Source: Bacteroidales bacterium (GTDB lineage: Bacteria; Bacteroidota; Bacteroidia; Bacteroidales; Bacteroidaceae). Taken from it: DNA of 64,000 nt. Location: the NCBI GenBank assembly GCA_030532685.1, contig JAUNKN010000002.1:1-64000 (forward strand), given 5' to 3'. The translations under genes and the position numbers were made by a program. The notes beneath the pieces are model-generated. The model was not told the DNA's origin, did not search any database, and saw only the letters and a list, made by a program, of their open reading frames with translations. This document shows, piece by piece, positions 50,462-59,926 of this stretch. Each line of letters begins with the position of its first letter. Position 1 is the first letter of the stretch.

Positions 50462-53050
50462 ATGAATTATAGATTTTCTTCTCTCTCTCTCCTTTTTTCC
50501 CTCTTCCTCTTGACGGCTTGTTCTGTGACGGAACATATTCCCGATGGACAGCAATTATACACGGGAATTAAACGCATCGATTATTCGACCGATGAAGTGG
50601 CCGACCAATCGAAAAAGAAGAGTCGTCTCAAAGCACAGACCGACTCTACGGGGGTGATTACGGCCGTGGCTACTGCTGTTGAAGCCTTGGATCAGGCTTT
50701 GACGGGAAAGGGAGGGAAAGCCATTTCTCTGGCCGAACTGAAAAAGAAAGAGCGCTCTCAGCTCACTCCCGAACAGCGTAAAATGCTGGATAAGCAGACG
50801 AAAGCCGAACGCCAGAACCTATCGAAAGTCAAGGAGGAACTCTCGGCCGTATTGGCTTATGCTCCGAATGGGGCGATATTTGGTTCGTCGAGTTTTGTGT
50901 CGCCCATTCAGTTTGGATTGTGGAACTACAATACTTTTGTCGACGCAAAGAGTGGCTTCGGAAAATGGATGTTCAAAGCCTTTGCCGATGCGCCTATACT
51001 CATTGCTAATGTGGCGCCTCAAACGCGATCGAAAGTTGCTCACAACACGCTACGCAATTATGGCTATTTCCGCAATCGGGTAGATTTTGAAGTGCTGACT
51101 CAGAAAAATCCGAAAAAGGCCAAACTGGCTTACCACATCCATACTGGGCCTTTGTTTCACTTAGACTCTGTGGCTTATTTGGGATTCGGAGCCATAGGCG
51201 ATTCTTTGTTGCGTCGCACTGAACACCAGCGTTTGTTGCACAAGGGCGATGCTTTTAACGCCAGCAAACTGAGTGCAGAACAGCAGCGAATAGAACGCCT
51301 GATGCGCAATAGCGGCTACTATTTTTATGCCGCCAATCACACGACTTTCCAAGCCGATACGATAGCTCAACCTGGTTTTGTGCAACTGCGTGTGAGTCCA
51401 GCTCCTCATCGTTCGGTGGCTGCTCGTCGTCCTTGGACCATGGGCAATACCTACGTTTCCTTGCGCAATGCTCGTCAAGAACCACTTGAGGGCAATTTGC
51501 AAAGACATCACTTGGTCTATACTTTTTCTGGAAAAGAAGCTCCTTTGCGCTCTGGTATGTGGCTACGGGCCATTGCACACCGCCCAGGCTTGCTTTACAG
51601 GTTGGACGATCAGCAAGCTACGCTCGATCGTATTTATGCCATGGGTGTCCTCTCGGGCATGGAGGTCAACTATATTCCACGCGACACCTCAGCTACTTGC
51701 GATACGCTGGATCTTTACATCAACGCCACGTTGAGCAAACCTTATGACTCGGCTTTTGAGATGTATGCCACCTTGAAGAGCAACGATCAGATAGGTCCTG
51801 GAGTGAGCTATGAACTCTCGAAGCTCAATGCTTTTCGAGGAGGAGAGAAAGTGAGCTGGAAAGTCTATGGTAGCTACGAGTGGATGCTGGGAGCAGGAGG
51901 GAACTCGACGGGCAACAGCAATAGCTATGAGCTGGGTACACAGTTGAGCTTTAAGCTTCCCCGCGTTTATCTGCCTTGGGACACTCCTGCGCGTCGCGAG
52001 CGTCGTCTTGTACAGTTACAAAGCAAGGAGGTGATGAATGCAACTCAAACGCAGTTGGGCGCCTCTTTGTTGCATCGCCCCATAGTCGGGAGCACCACTT
52101 TTGCGTTAAGTGCCGACTGGCGCAATCGCTCGCGCTTCTTCCAATTGGTGACGATGGGAGCTTCGGCTACTTACAACTGGTATCGTTCTCCCCGTTGGAA
52201 ACACGAACTCACTCCGCTTGATTTTTCCTACAATCGCATTTTGGGAACAACGGCTGTCTTCGATTCTATTACGGTGGCCAATCCTGCGCTGTATGTGTCG
52301 ATGCGCAATCTTTTCATCCCCTCCGTGAGCTATACGCTCACCTATACTTCTTCCGATCAAGTGGAGCATCCGCTTTGGATACAATTTATGGCGAAAGAAT
52401 CGGGGCATTTGGCCGCCGGTATCTATGCTTTGACAGGACGCAGTTGGGAAGAGCGCGACAAACAGTTGTTGGGCACTCCTTTTGCCCAATTCTTCAAAAC
52501 TACGATGGAGTTGCGCTATTCTCGTCGTTTGAGCTCTCGATTGCGTTTGGCAACGCGAGCTTTTGCGGGAGCCGTGTTGAGTTATGGCAACACACTGCGT
52601 GCTCCTTATAGCGAGCAGTTTTACGTTGGTGGTGCCAATTCTGTGCGTGCATTTGGCGTGCGTACGATAGGCCCGGGGGGCTATTATACTCCAGAATCGA
52701 GATATGCCTATATTGATCAGACGGGCGATATCAAACTTGAAGCCAATGCAGAACTGCGTGCCTTGCTCTTTGGCTCTTTGCATGGAGCTGTATTCTTAGA
52801 TGCGGGCAATGTATGGTTGGCACGTACCGATGCTTTGCGTCCTGAGGCTGAGTTTTCTTTGCGCAATCTGTCTCGTATCGCAGTTGGAACAGGATTAGGA
52901 CTACGCTACGACCTGCAGTATCTGGTGCTGCGTTTCGATGTAGGAGTAGGCCTTCATGCCCCCTACAACACGGGACGTTCAGGATTTTACAATATCCCCT
53001 CTTTTGCCAAAGGATTAGCTTTCCACTTCGCCATAGGCTATCCTTTCTAA
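50462..53050 (+). CDS. BamA/TamA family outer-membrane protein
   Basis: An 862-residue outer-membrane beta-barrel of the surface-antigen (Omp85) family with a lipoprotein-type signal peptide (LFLLTACSVTEHIPDG). POTRA-like periplasmic repeats precede the barrel. Barrel signatures include SEQFYVGGANSVRAFGVRTIGPGGYY (split here as SEQFYVGGANSVRAFG and VRTIGPGGYY) and AVFLDAGNVW near the end. A lipidated Omp85 protein opening in this way is a Bacteroidetes TamA-like type, distinct from the main BamA. The substrate is unknown. Confidence 0.85.
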   Translation: MNYRFSSLSLLFSLFLLTACSVTEHIPDGQQLYTGIKRIDYSTDEVADQSKKKSRLKAQTDSTGVITAVATAVEALDQALTGKGGKAISLAELKKKERSQLTPEQRKMLDKQTKAERQNLSKVKEELSAVLAYAPNGAIFGSSSFVSPIQFGLWNYNTFVDAKSGFGKWMFKAFADAPILIANVAPQTRSKVAHNTLRNYGYFRNRVDFEVLTQKNPKKAKLAYHIHTGPLFHLDSVAYLGFGAIGDSLLRRTEHQRLLHKGDAFNASKLSAEQQRIERLMRNSGYYFYAANHTTFQADTIAQPGFVQLRVSPAPHRSVAARRPWTMGNTYVSLRNARQEPLEGNLQRHHLVYTFSGKEAPLRSGMWLRAIAHRPGLLYRLDDQQATLDRIYAMGVLSGMEVNYIPRDTSATCDTLDLYINATLSKPYDSAFEMYATLKSNDQIGPGVSYELSKLNAFRGGEKVSWKVYGSYEWMLGAGGNSTGNSNSYELGTQLSFKLPRVYLPWDTPARRERRLVQLQSKEVMNATQTQLGASLLHRPIVGSTTFALSADWRNRSRFFQLVTMGASATYNWYRSPRWKHELTPLDFSYNRILGTTAVFDSITVANPALYVSMRNLFIPSVSYTLTYTSSDQVEHPLWIQFMAKESGHLAAGIYALTGRSWEERDKQLLGTPFAQFFKTTMELRYSRRLSSRLRLATRAFAGAVLSYGNTLRAPYSEQFYVGGANSVRAFGVRTIGPGGYYTPESRYAYIDQTGDIKLEANAELRALLFGSLHGAVFLDAGNVWLARTDALRPEAEFSLRNLSRIAVGTGLGLRYDLQYLVLRFDVGVGLHAPYNTGRSGFYNIPSFAKGLAFHFAIGYPF

Positions 53051-53076
53051 TCGCTCTCGCTGCGCCTTGTAAAAAC

Positions 53077-53120
53077 AACAACAATCCCCATCATCCGTCG
53101 AGATGATGGGGATTGTTGTT
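53077..53120. terminator. Bidirectional terminator between the TamA-like and DUF349 genes
   Basis: A perfect 19-bp stem, AACAACAATCCCCATCATC and complement, with loop CGTCGA; A-rich and T-rich flanks suit both convergent genes. Confidence 0.85.
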
Positions 53121-53140
53121 CTTGTGGCATTGCCACCTAT

Positions 53141-54967
53141 TTAGTCGGCCAGCTCTGCAATCTTTTGAGCGAGCAGGTCGAGATCGGCCTTGAGAATACC
53201 AATGCGACGTTCAATATCGGCTACGAGGCTATTGCCTTGCTTGGATTTTGTCGTGAGGAAACCCAAATTGGTCTCGTAGTTGGCAATCTCTTGCTTCTTT
53301 TCTTCAAAGATACGTTGCAGGCGCGTACGCTCGTTGCCGCCCTTGCTCACGCTGCGTACCAAGCCTTCGATGCGACGACGTCCCACTTGCTCTCCAATGG
53401 TTTCGTAGAGCTTGTCGCACACGGCGCGATACTGGCGGTAGATTTTTTCCTTTTTGCGGAAAGGCACGTGTCCTACAGCATTCCATTCGGCCTGCAAGGC
53501 CTTTACTTCGGCGTGGAGCTTTTCGCTGCCTGCCTCAACCAACTGTTCAAGGCGCGCGATGATGTCCTTCTTCTTGGCAAGGTTGGCCACTTCTTCGTCG
53601 CGGTTGCCTGTGTTGGCTTCCTTCTTGCGGTCGAAGAAAGTGTTGCACGCTTCGTGGAAACGCTTCCAAATGGCATCGCTCACTTTGTGGGCTACGGGGC
53701 CGATGGTTTTCCACTCAGCTTGCAGTTTCACGAGTGCGTCGGTGGTACTTGTCCAATCGGTGCTGTCCTTCAAGGCTTCGGCTTGCTCGCAGAGTGCAGT
53801 CTTCTTAGCCAAATTGTCGGCCAGTTCGCTGCGAAGTGAGCGGAAGTGTGCGGTCTTAGCGTTGAAGAAAGCATCGCACGCCGTGCGGAAGCGCTCGAAA
53901 ATCTCTTGGTTAATCTTGCGAGGAGTGTAGCCAATGGTTTTCCATTCGGCTTGCAGCGCAATCACTTCCTTGACCATTGCATCCCATTCGGCCACAGTCT
54001 TGAGGGCGTGATAGTTGAGGGCTTCTACCTTATCGCAAAGCTCCTGCTTCTTTTGCAGGTTGTCCTCTTCCTGCTGTTTGATTGCGAGGAAATGGTCTTG
54101 GTGGCGCTTGTTGATGGTGGTTGAGGCTGCCTTGAAGCGTGCCCAAATCGTTTCGCGTTCTTCCTTGGCTACGGGGCCACATTCGCGGAAATCTTCGTGC
54201 AACTTTTGCAACTGGTGGAAGGCCGAAATGACATCTTCCTCTTCTGCCAGTTTTTCTGCAGTTTCACAAAGCGCCGTCTTGATTTCGAGGTTTTTCTTGA
54301 AGTCGTAAGCGCGCATTTCGTGATTTATACGCAACAGGTCGTAAAACTGCTCCACGTTGTGGTGGTAGTTTTTCCACGTGTCGGTCACTTGCTCTGCGGG
54401 AATGGGGCCAATGCCCTTCCACTCCGTTTGTAGCGCTTTGAAAGCTTCGTAGTGCTTGTCAATGTCTTCGCCACAATTGGTCATCTCTTTGATTTGAACG
54501 ATAATGGCGAGTTTGCGTTCCAAGTTGCTTTGACGCTCGGCTTCGGCTTCGGCGGCTGCTTTGGCGCGTTGTTCCTTGATGGTGTTCATCAAGTTTTTGA
54601 ACTCCATCTCCTCTGCATCGGCCACGGGCTCGAAATCTTCACTCTTGCCTCCAGCCTCTATGAAAGCCTGGCGTGCTGCTGCGATTTCTTCGTTGCGAAT
54701 GCGGAAGAAGGCCGACTTCAGTTGGTCTGTCACGCTGCGATCGGCAGCTTCGCCCTCTTGGAGATACTCTTTGAGGCGCACAATCACCTCTGCCTTGGTG
54801 CTGGGAGCAGCAGGGCGTTGAGATTTTTCCTCTGTGCTGGTTGCGGGCTGAGAGGCTGTGGCTTCGATGGTGTTTTCGTCGGTATTGGCGACGACTTCGG
54901 GCTGCGCTTCGGCAGCCTCGGGAGCAGGAGCAGCTACTTCGAGCTGGAGTTCTTCTTGTTCACTCAT
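53141..54967 (-). CDS. DUF349 repeat protein
   Basis: A 608-residue, highly helical cytoplasmic protein. An acidic, Glu/Ala-rich N-terminus (about 1-75) is followed by five DUF349 repeats recognised by WKxIGPxP-type openings: WKGIGPIPAEQV, FRECGPVAKEER, WKTIGYTPRKIN, WKTIGPVAHKVS and WNAVGHVPFRKK. The function of these proteins in Bacteroidetes is not established. A C-terminal coiled coil (EKKQEIANYETNLGFLTTKS) closes it. Confidence 0.88.
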   Translation of the reverse strand: MSEQEELQLEVAAPAPEAAEAQPEVVANTDENTIEATASQPATSTEEKSQRPAAPSTKAEVIVRLKEYLQEGEAADRSVTDQLKSAFFRIRNEEIAAARQAFIEAGGKSEDFEPVADAEEMEFKNLMNTIKEQRAKAAAEAEAERQSNLERKLAIIVQIKEMTNCGEDIDKHYEAFKALQTEWKGIGPIPAEQVTDTWKNYHHNVEQFYDLLRINHEMRAYDFKKNLEIKTALCETAEKLAEEEDVISAFHQLQKLHEDFRECGPVAKEERETIWARFKAASTTINKRHQDHFLAIKQQEEDNLQKKQELCDKVEALNYHALKTVAEWDAMVKEVIALQAEWKTIGYTPRKINQEIFERFRTACDAFFNAKTAHFRSLRSELADNLAKKTALCEQAEALKDSTDWTSTTDALVKLQAEWKTIGPVAHKVSDAIWKRFHEACNTFFDRKKEANTGNRDEEVANLAKKKDIIARLEQLVEAGSEKLHAEVKALQAEWNAVGHVPFRKKEKIYRQYRAVCDKLYETIGEQVGRRRIEGLVRSVSKGGNERTRLQRIFEEKKQEIANYETNLGFLTTKSKQGNSLVADIERRIGILKADLDLLAQKIAELAD

Positions 54968-55091
54968 GAGAGTGTCGGAGTTAGAAATAGATGGATATTA
55001 GAATATAACGCTGCACAGAGGTCTGTGCAAAAGAGATTGCAAATAAACTAATAAAAGTGCAATCGGCCAAATGTTTTGTCCGAAAATGTGG

Positions 55092-56018
55092 TCAAATCCA
55101 CTTTAAGCGGCGGAAATACCAAACAAAGAGGAAGGTGACGGCCACCGATGCAATGATGACCAAGGGGAAGCCCCAAGACCAATTCTCCATGCCATTGATG
55201 AGGTTCATACCGAAGATGCTGGCAATGAGCGTGGGAAACATCAAGATGATGCTCACGGAGGTCATCGTTTTCATGGTTTGCGACACGTTGTTGTTGATGA
55301 TGGAGGCATAGGTGTCGATGGTGCTCTCCAAGATGTCGGCATAGATGTTGGTTGTTTCGCGTGCCTGTCCCATCTCGATGATGACGTCTTCAATCATGTC
55401 GGCATCCAGCTCGTCGACAGGGAGCTTAAATTTAAGCTTCGTGAGCAAGGTTTCATTGCCACGTATGGAGGTGGCAAAATAAGTGAGCGAGTCTTGCAGT
55501 CGAGACAGATTGATGAGATTGGTGTTGTCGATGGGGCGATCCAAATCGCGTTTGGCCGAGTCGATGAGCGTCGAAATTTGTTTCAGACGCTTCAAATACC
55601 ACACAGCGGTGGAGAGGAAAAGACGAAATACCAAATCGACCGAGTCGATAAAGCCCAAGCCGCGCTTCTGCTGATAGGCCACAAAATCGATCATCATATT
55701 GGTCTCGTAGTGACACACTGTGACACAAGTATTCTTGTTGATGATGATGCCCAAAGGGATGGTCGTGTGAGGGGTGCGGCTTTGCGCTTCCTTGAGATAG
55801 GGTATGCGCACGATGATGAGAGCCCACCCGTCTTCGTAGTCGTAACGGGCACGCTCATCCTTGTCTCGAATGTCGTCGAGGAAGTAGTCGGGTACTTTGA
55901 GTTCGTCGATGAGAAAATGCTCATCGTCTTCGGTGGGGCAAGTCACTTGCACCCAAGAATTGGGCTGCCACTCTTCGTTTGAGCGCAGACCTTTGTGGTA
56001 GTTCCAATAGGTTCGCAT
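55092..56018 (-). CDS. CorA family magnesium/divalent-cation transporter
   Basis: A 308-residue channel subunit with a large cytoplasmic N-terminal domain and two C-terminal helices. The selectivity motif is present as FGMNLINGMENW (GMN). A cytosolic start at MRTYWNYHKG is chosen over an upstream in-frame codon at 56045. CorA pentamers admit Mg2+ and sometimes Co2+ or Ni2+; the ion cannot be told from sequence. Confidence 0.92.
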   Translation of the reverse strand: MRTYWNYHKGLRSNEEWQPNSWVQVTCPTEDDEHFLIDELKVPDYFLDDIRDKDERARYDYEDGWALIIVRIPYLKEAQSRTPHTTIPLGIIINKNTCVTVCHYETNMMIDFVAYQQKRGLGFIDSVDLVFRLFLSTAVWYLKRLKQISTLIDSAKRDLDRPIDNTNLINLSRLQDSLTYFATSIRGNETLLTKLKFKLPVDELDADMIEDVIIEMGQARETTNIYADILESTIDTYASIINNNVSQTMKTMTSVSIILMFPTLIASIFGMNLINGMENWSWGFPLVIIASVAVTFLFVWYFRRLKWI

Positions 56019-56310
56019 GGGGTGAGGCGTTCTAGCTGTACACATTCTGTTGTGCTGGGCAGGAAGAAAGCCTTGCTTTCCCTTTGCCCGGATTTACAAA
56101 ATGTAGCTATCCGAGTGATAATCGTCCATTGGGAAGAAAATGTTTAAGGGGTTTGCTCACTAAGGGCAGACCGCTGTTATCGCTGGCAAAAGTAAGGATT
56201 TCTTTTGGATTATACACGCTTCTTGCTCCATTTGTTTGTGCGGGGAGCTGTTTTTCTACTGCTTGCAGAGGGCTTAGAAGCTTGGGGGCTTGACGCTTGA
56301 ATCTCGTCTT

Positions 56311-56628
56311 GCGCGCACGTGTCTTTCCTCTTTTGAAGGAGAGAAATTGCTTCCACTCCTTCCATTGTGGAGGATAAGTTTCTGTTTTTCTGTGAATTGT
56401 GCTGTGGAGGTGAAGAGGGATTTGCTTCCACAAACTTTCCCCGAAGTTCCAGCAATGGAGGAGAGGGCGCCCCCTCTTCGTGATGAAGTAGTGGATGGAA
56501 AAGTGGAAAAGAAAAGCAGTTTGCTTCCACATGTTTTTTGTTTGAATATCAATGGGTTGTAAGGACTTGTGGAAGCAATGTAGGTAAAATCTCTTGTTGC
56601 TTTAGTGAAATGCGCGCGCGTACGCGCG
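56311..56628. repeat. Inverted-repeat element with CG tracts, copy C
   Basis: Left CG tract GCGCGCAC at 56311-56318, an inverted box (ATTGCTTCCACTCCTTCC) at about 56346-56363, internal TTTGCTTCCACA boxes at about 56410 and 56520, the direct box TTGTGGAAGCAATG at about 56567-56580, and an 18-bp alternating tract at 56611-56628. The box-to-tract gap on the right is about 20 nt, as in copies A and B. The gap 56019-56757 has no convincing gene. Confidence 0.6.
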
Positions 56629-56700
56629 AGAGATGAGGAGAAAATGTGTGGGGCAACGCAGAGTGGAAAGCACAAAAATCGCGCTGCGAGCTAAAAAATG

Positions 56701-56722
56701 CTACGTGGGACGTAGAAATTTT
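56701..56722 (+). repeat. 21-bp repeat, locus 6 (single unit)
   Basis: CTACGTGGGACGTAGAAATT preceded by AAAAATG, as at locus 2, 70 bp beyond element C. Confidence 0.7.
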
Positions 56723-56757
56723 TAGCTCGCAGCGCGGAGTTGTAAACCCGATAAGTT

Positions 56758-57618
56758 TTAGCCGAGATACTTGAGTAGGATGCTCACGTTGGCTTCCTCG
56801 CGCAAGCGGCGCAGAGCGCGTTCTTTGATTTGGCGCACGCGCTCGCGGGTCAAATTGAGCGAAGTGGCAACTTCTTCGGCGGTCATCTCCGTGCGCCCAA
56901 TGCCGAAAAGCATCTTGACAACGAGGCGTTCGCGCTCGGAGAGAACTTGCAGGGCGGTGTCGATATCGGTCGATAGGCTCTCGCGCTCCATCGAACTGTC
57001 GGTGCCTGGCGCAGAGTCGTCGGTCATGATATCGATCATCGAGTTGGTCTCGTCGTCTTGGAAAGGAGCGTCCACGCTCACCTTCTTGCCACCAGCATTG
57101 AGGCTATCCTTGATGCGGTCGAGATCGGTGTCGAGCAGGTCGGCCAGCTCTTCGGCCGAGGGACGGCGTTGGTACTGCTGCTCAAACTCGGTCGAGGCAC
57201 GGCTTATCTTAGCCTGCAAGCCCACCTGATTCAGCGGCATGCGCACGATACGGCTTTGCTCGCTGATGGCTTGGAGGATGCTCTGACGAATCCACCATAC
57301 GGCGTAGGAAATGAACTTAAAGCCACGCGTCTCATCGAACTTTTGTGCGGCCTTCATCAGTCCGATGTTGCCTTCGTCGATGAGGTCGTTGAGCGACATG
57401 CCTTGGTTCTGATACTGCTTGGCCACCGACACGACAAAGCGGAGGTTGGCCTGCACGAGCCGTTCGAGGGCCTGCTGGTCGCCCTGACGTATCTTTTGAG
57501 CCAGCTCTACTTCCTGCTCGATGGTGAGGAGTTCAAGACGGCCTATTTCGGTGAGATACTTGTCGATGGCGGCATCGCCACGATTGGTGATGCCTTGAGA
57601 GATTTTTAGTTGACGCAT
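56758..57618 (-). CDS. rpoD: Primary RNA polymerase sigma factor
   Basis: A 286-residue sigma-70 factor of the short Bacteroidetes type without region 1.1. Region 1.2 (DKYLTEIGRLELLTIEQE), region 2 (ANLRFVVSVAKQYQNQGMSL; FKFISYAVWWIRQSILQAI), region 3 and region 4 (LNLTRERVRQIKERALRRL) are all present. It would read the TTTG-N20-TAnnTTTG promoters seen throughout. The start MRQLKIS is the family standard; its own promoter has the same form. Confidence 0.95.
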   Translation of the reverse strand: MRQLKISQGITNRGDAAIDKYLTEIGRLELLTIEQEVELAQKIRQGDQQALERLVQANLRFVVSVAKQYQNQGMSLNDLIDEGNIGLMKAAQKFDETRGFKFISYAVWWIRQSILQAISEQSRIVRMPLNQVGLQAKISRASTEFEQQYQRRPSAEELADLLDTDLDRIKDSLNAGGKKVSVDAPFQDDETNSMIDIMTDDSAPGTDSSMERESLSTDIDTALQVLSERERLVVKMLFGIGRTEMTAEEVATSLNLTRERVRQIKERALRRLREEANVSILLKYLG

Positions 57619-57672
57619 GCTGCTGGGATTTACGCTATAATGTGGACATGGCGCAATGAGCCAATAGACACG

Positions 57673-57704
57673 CAAAGGTACGAAAAAAAGCGGATAAGCC
57701 CAAA
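57673..57704 (-). promoter_or_regulatory. Promoter for rpoD
   Basis: Minus strand TTTG (57701-57704), 20 bp, TACCTTTG (57673-57680). Confidence 0.75.
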
Positions 57705-57761
57705 GAAAAACCGATGGAGTAGAGCTTTGTTGCATTATTTTCAAGAAAAAAATAGGGCAAC

Positions 57762-57792
57762 TTGGGAGTTTCGTGCTTTTTTTATATTTTTG
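57762..57792 (+). promoter_or_regulatory. Promoter for the RelA/SpoT homologue
   Basis: TTG at 57762-57764, 20 bp, TATTTTTG at 57785-57792; leader of about 95 nt. Confidence 0.6.
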
Positions 57793-57893
57793 AAGTCTAA
57801 AAAGCAGAACTCAATCCCATCCTCCTCGCTCGTCATAGCGAACTCCGAGAGAGGAGGATGGGCGTATGGAGGACTGCCCCAAAGATTAGTGCC

Positions 57894-59825
57894 ATGACCC
57901 AATATTTACGACAGTTAGATGTTCAGGTCGAGCAAATGCTCGAACGCTTGGCTGCGCGCATCACAACAACCGATGCAGAGCGCATTCGCCAAGCTTATGC
58001 CTTGGCGGCAGAGGCACATGCTCCTCAGCGACGTAAGGGGGGCGAACCCTACATTATGCACCCCGTGGCTGTGGCGCGCATCGTGGCCGAGGAGTTTCAC
58101 ATGGATGCCAACTCCATCGTGGCGGCTTTCTTGCACGATGTGGTCGAGGATACTCCCGTGACCAACGAAGAAATACGCGCTCAGTTTGGCGACGACGTTG
58201 CCTTCTTGGTCAAGGTGGTGACGAAGCCTAAACCTAAAGCCGGAGAGAAGCCCGATAAAAACAAGCAGGAAAACAATTTTCGGCAGTTGCTCGACTCGAT
58301 GCGGCACGACATTCGCGCTGTCTTGATTAAGCTGGCCGACCGTTTGCACAACATGCGCACTCTGGGGAGCATGCTTCCCACCAAGCAAATGAAGATAGGG
58401 GGCGAAACGGATTTCTTTTACGCTCCTTTTGCCAATCGACTGGGTTTGCACAATTTGCGCCGAGAGCTCGAGAATCTGTCGTTTAAGTTTCGCCTCTCCG
58501 AGCGTTACGAACGCTTGGACCAGCTGATTAAGGCCGATAGAGAGCGCGATGCCGAGCGCCTCGAACAGCTGACGACCAAAATGCGTCGATTGCTGGCCGA
58601 GCACGACCTGACCGTGCGCACGGAGCTGCGCTATCGCTTGCCTTATAGTATCGATGCAAGCATGCGCAAGACGGGGCGGGATTTCGAGCACGTGCCTTAT
58701 CGCTACGTGATTCGAGTGATTTATGACCGCGAGCAACTGGCCGATCGCGACCGAAATCGCAACGACAAGGCCATTTGTCTGCGTATCTACGGCACGCTGA
58801 CCAATCACTTCAAGGAAAAGGCCGGAAGCCTGATCAATTACATTGACAACCCGAAGGAGAATGGCTATCAGTCACTGCACGTGCGCTTGCTGAGCGACAA
58901 TGGACAGTGGGAAGAGGTGCACATTTCGAGCGAAGAAATGGTGCGCAGTAGCAAATTGGGCGTGATGCTCGACCGTTTGAGCTATCAGCAGGAGGGCCAA
59001 GGGCGTGCACGCGTGGGCAACTATCTGACGAAGGACGATCGCCGATGGATCAATAAGTTTATCGATATGTTGAGCGATATTGCCGACAATGCTGGCGATA
59101 TGCAATTCATGGAAGGTGTGGCTTCGTCGCTTTATGCCGAGGATATCACGGTGTATGATCGCGAAGGACGTGACTACAAGTTGCCTCAAAATGCAACGGC
59201 GCTCGATTTTGCCTTTGAAACTCCCAAAGGTGAACGTGCGCAGTTTGCTCGAATCGACGGGCGTCTTTCTTCGCTCAAAACTCCACTCGAACATGGAGCT
59301 TGTGTAGAGATTGGGACCTCGCCCACAGCGCTACCTGCTCCTGATTGGTTGGAACACGTGCATACGTACAAGGCTAAAAACTATCTGAAATCCTATTTCC
59401 GCCGTCAGCGACAGGCGCAAATTTGTCGTTGTGAGGCCTGTGCACCATTGCCAGGACAAGAGGTGATAGGCTTCACCGACGACGAGGGAAGCATTACGGT
59501 GCATCGTCGAGATTGTGCCCGTGCTATCAGTTTGGCAGCACAGCGTGGCGATAGCATTGTTGATGTGGAATTTCCCGCTCGCGCAGGAGTGACTTACCCC
59601 GTACGTACGCAGATTCGAGCCATCGACCGTTTTCATCTCATCAGCGATATAGTGAATTGTATTACCGACGGCTTAGGACTCTCAATGCACTACCTGCATA
59701 CGGAACTGGCCGACAATATTGTAGAGTGTACCGTGCATTATTCCGTACACTCGGTGGAAGAACTGCGCACCGTAGTGCGTTACCTTGCAGCCATTGATGG
59801 GGTAGACGAGGTATATAAAATTTAG
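57894..59825 (+). CDS. RelA/SpoT family protein, hydrolase intact, synthetase half atypical
   Basis: A 643-residue (p)ppGpp enzyme homologue, shorter than the usual 730 or so. The HD hydrolase domain is complete (GGEPYIMHPVAVARI, AAFLHDVVEDT, LADRLHNMRT). The synthetase region is recognisable (SLINYIDNPKENGYQSLH), but where active enzymes read DLxAxRV this reads YRYVIRVI, EIQIRT is replaced by EEVHISS, and GVAAHW by GVMLDRL. TGS (DITVYDREGRDYKLPQNA), a zinc-finger-like segment (CRCEACAPLPGQEVIGF) and a C-terminal ACT domain follow. It may act mainly as a (p)ppGpp hydrolase, with a second Rel elsewhere; this is inference. Confidence 0.85.
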   Translation: MTQYLRQLDVQVEQMLERLAARITTTDAERIRQAYALAAEAHAPQRRKGGEPYIMHPVAVARIVAEEFHMDANSIVAAFLHDVVEDTPVTNEEIRAQFGDDVAFLVKVVTKPKPKAGEKPDKNKQENNFRQLLDSMRHDIRAVLIKLADRLHNMRTLGSMLPTKQMKIGGETDFFYAPFANRLGLHNLRRELENLSFKFRLSERYERLDQLIKADRERDAERLEQLTTKMRRLLAEHDLTVRTELRYRLPYSIDASMRKTGRDFEHVPYRYVIRVIYDREQLADRDRNRNDKAICLRIYGTLTNHFKEKAGSLINYIDNPKENGYQSLHVRLLSDNGQWEEVHISSEEMVRSSKLGVMLDRLSYQQEGQGRARVGNYLTKDDRRWINKFIDMLSDIADNAGDMQFMEGVASSLYAEDITVYDREGRDYKLPQNATALDFAFETPKGERAQFARIDGRLSSLKTPLEHGACVEIGTSPTALPAPDWLEHVHTYKAKNYLKSYFRRQRQAQICRCEACAPLPGQEVIGFTDDEGSITVHRRDCARAISLAAQRGDSIVDVEFPARAGVTYPVRTQIRAIDRFHLISDIVNCITDGLGLSMHYLHTELADNIVECTVHYSVHSVEELRTVVRYLAAIDGVDEVYKI

Positions 59826-59872
59826 AGTTTACCGCAGCCCATCGTCTCATGAGATGAGGCTGCGAACAGAAC

Positions 59873-59911
59873 AAAAAAATCCCACTCTCTACGGTGAGAG
59901 TGGGATTTTTT
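59873..59911. terminator. Bidirectional terminator between the RelA/SpoT and pepD genes
   Basis: A 16-bp stem, AAAAAATCCCACTCTC and complement, with a 6-nt loop; T runs on both sides. Confidence 0.85.
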
Positions 59912-59926
59912 GTGAGGTTAAACGAA

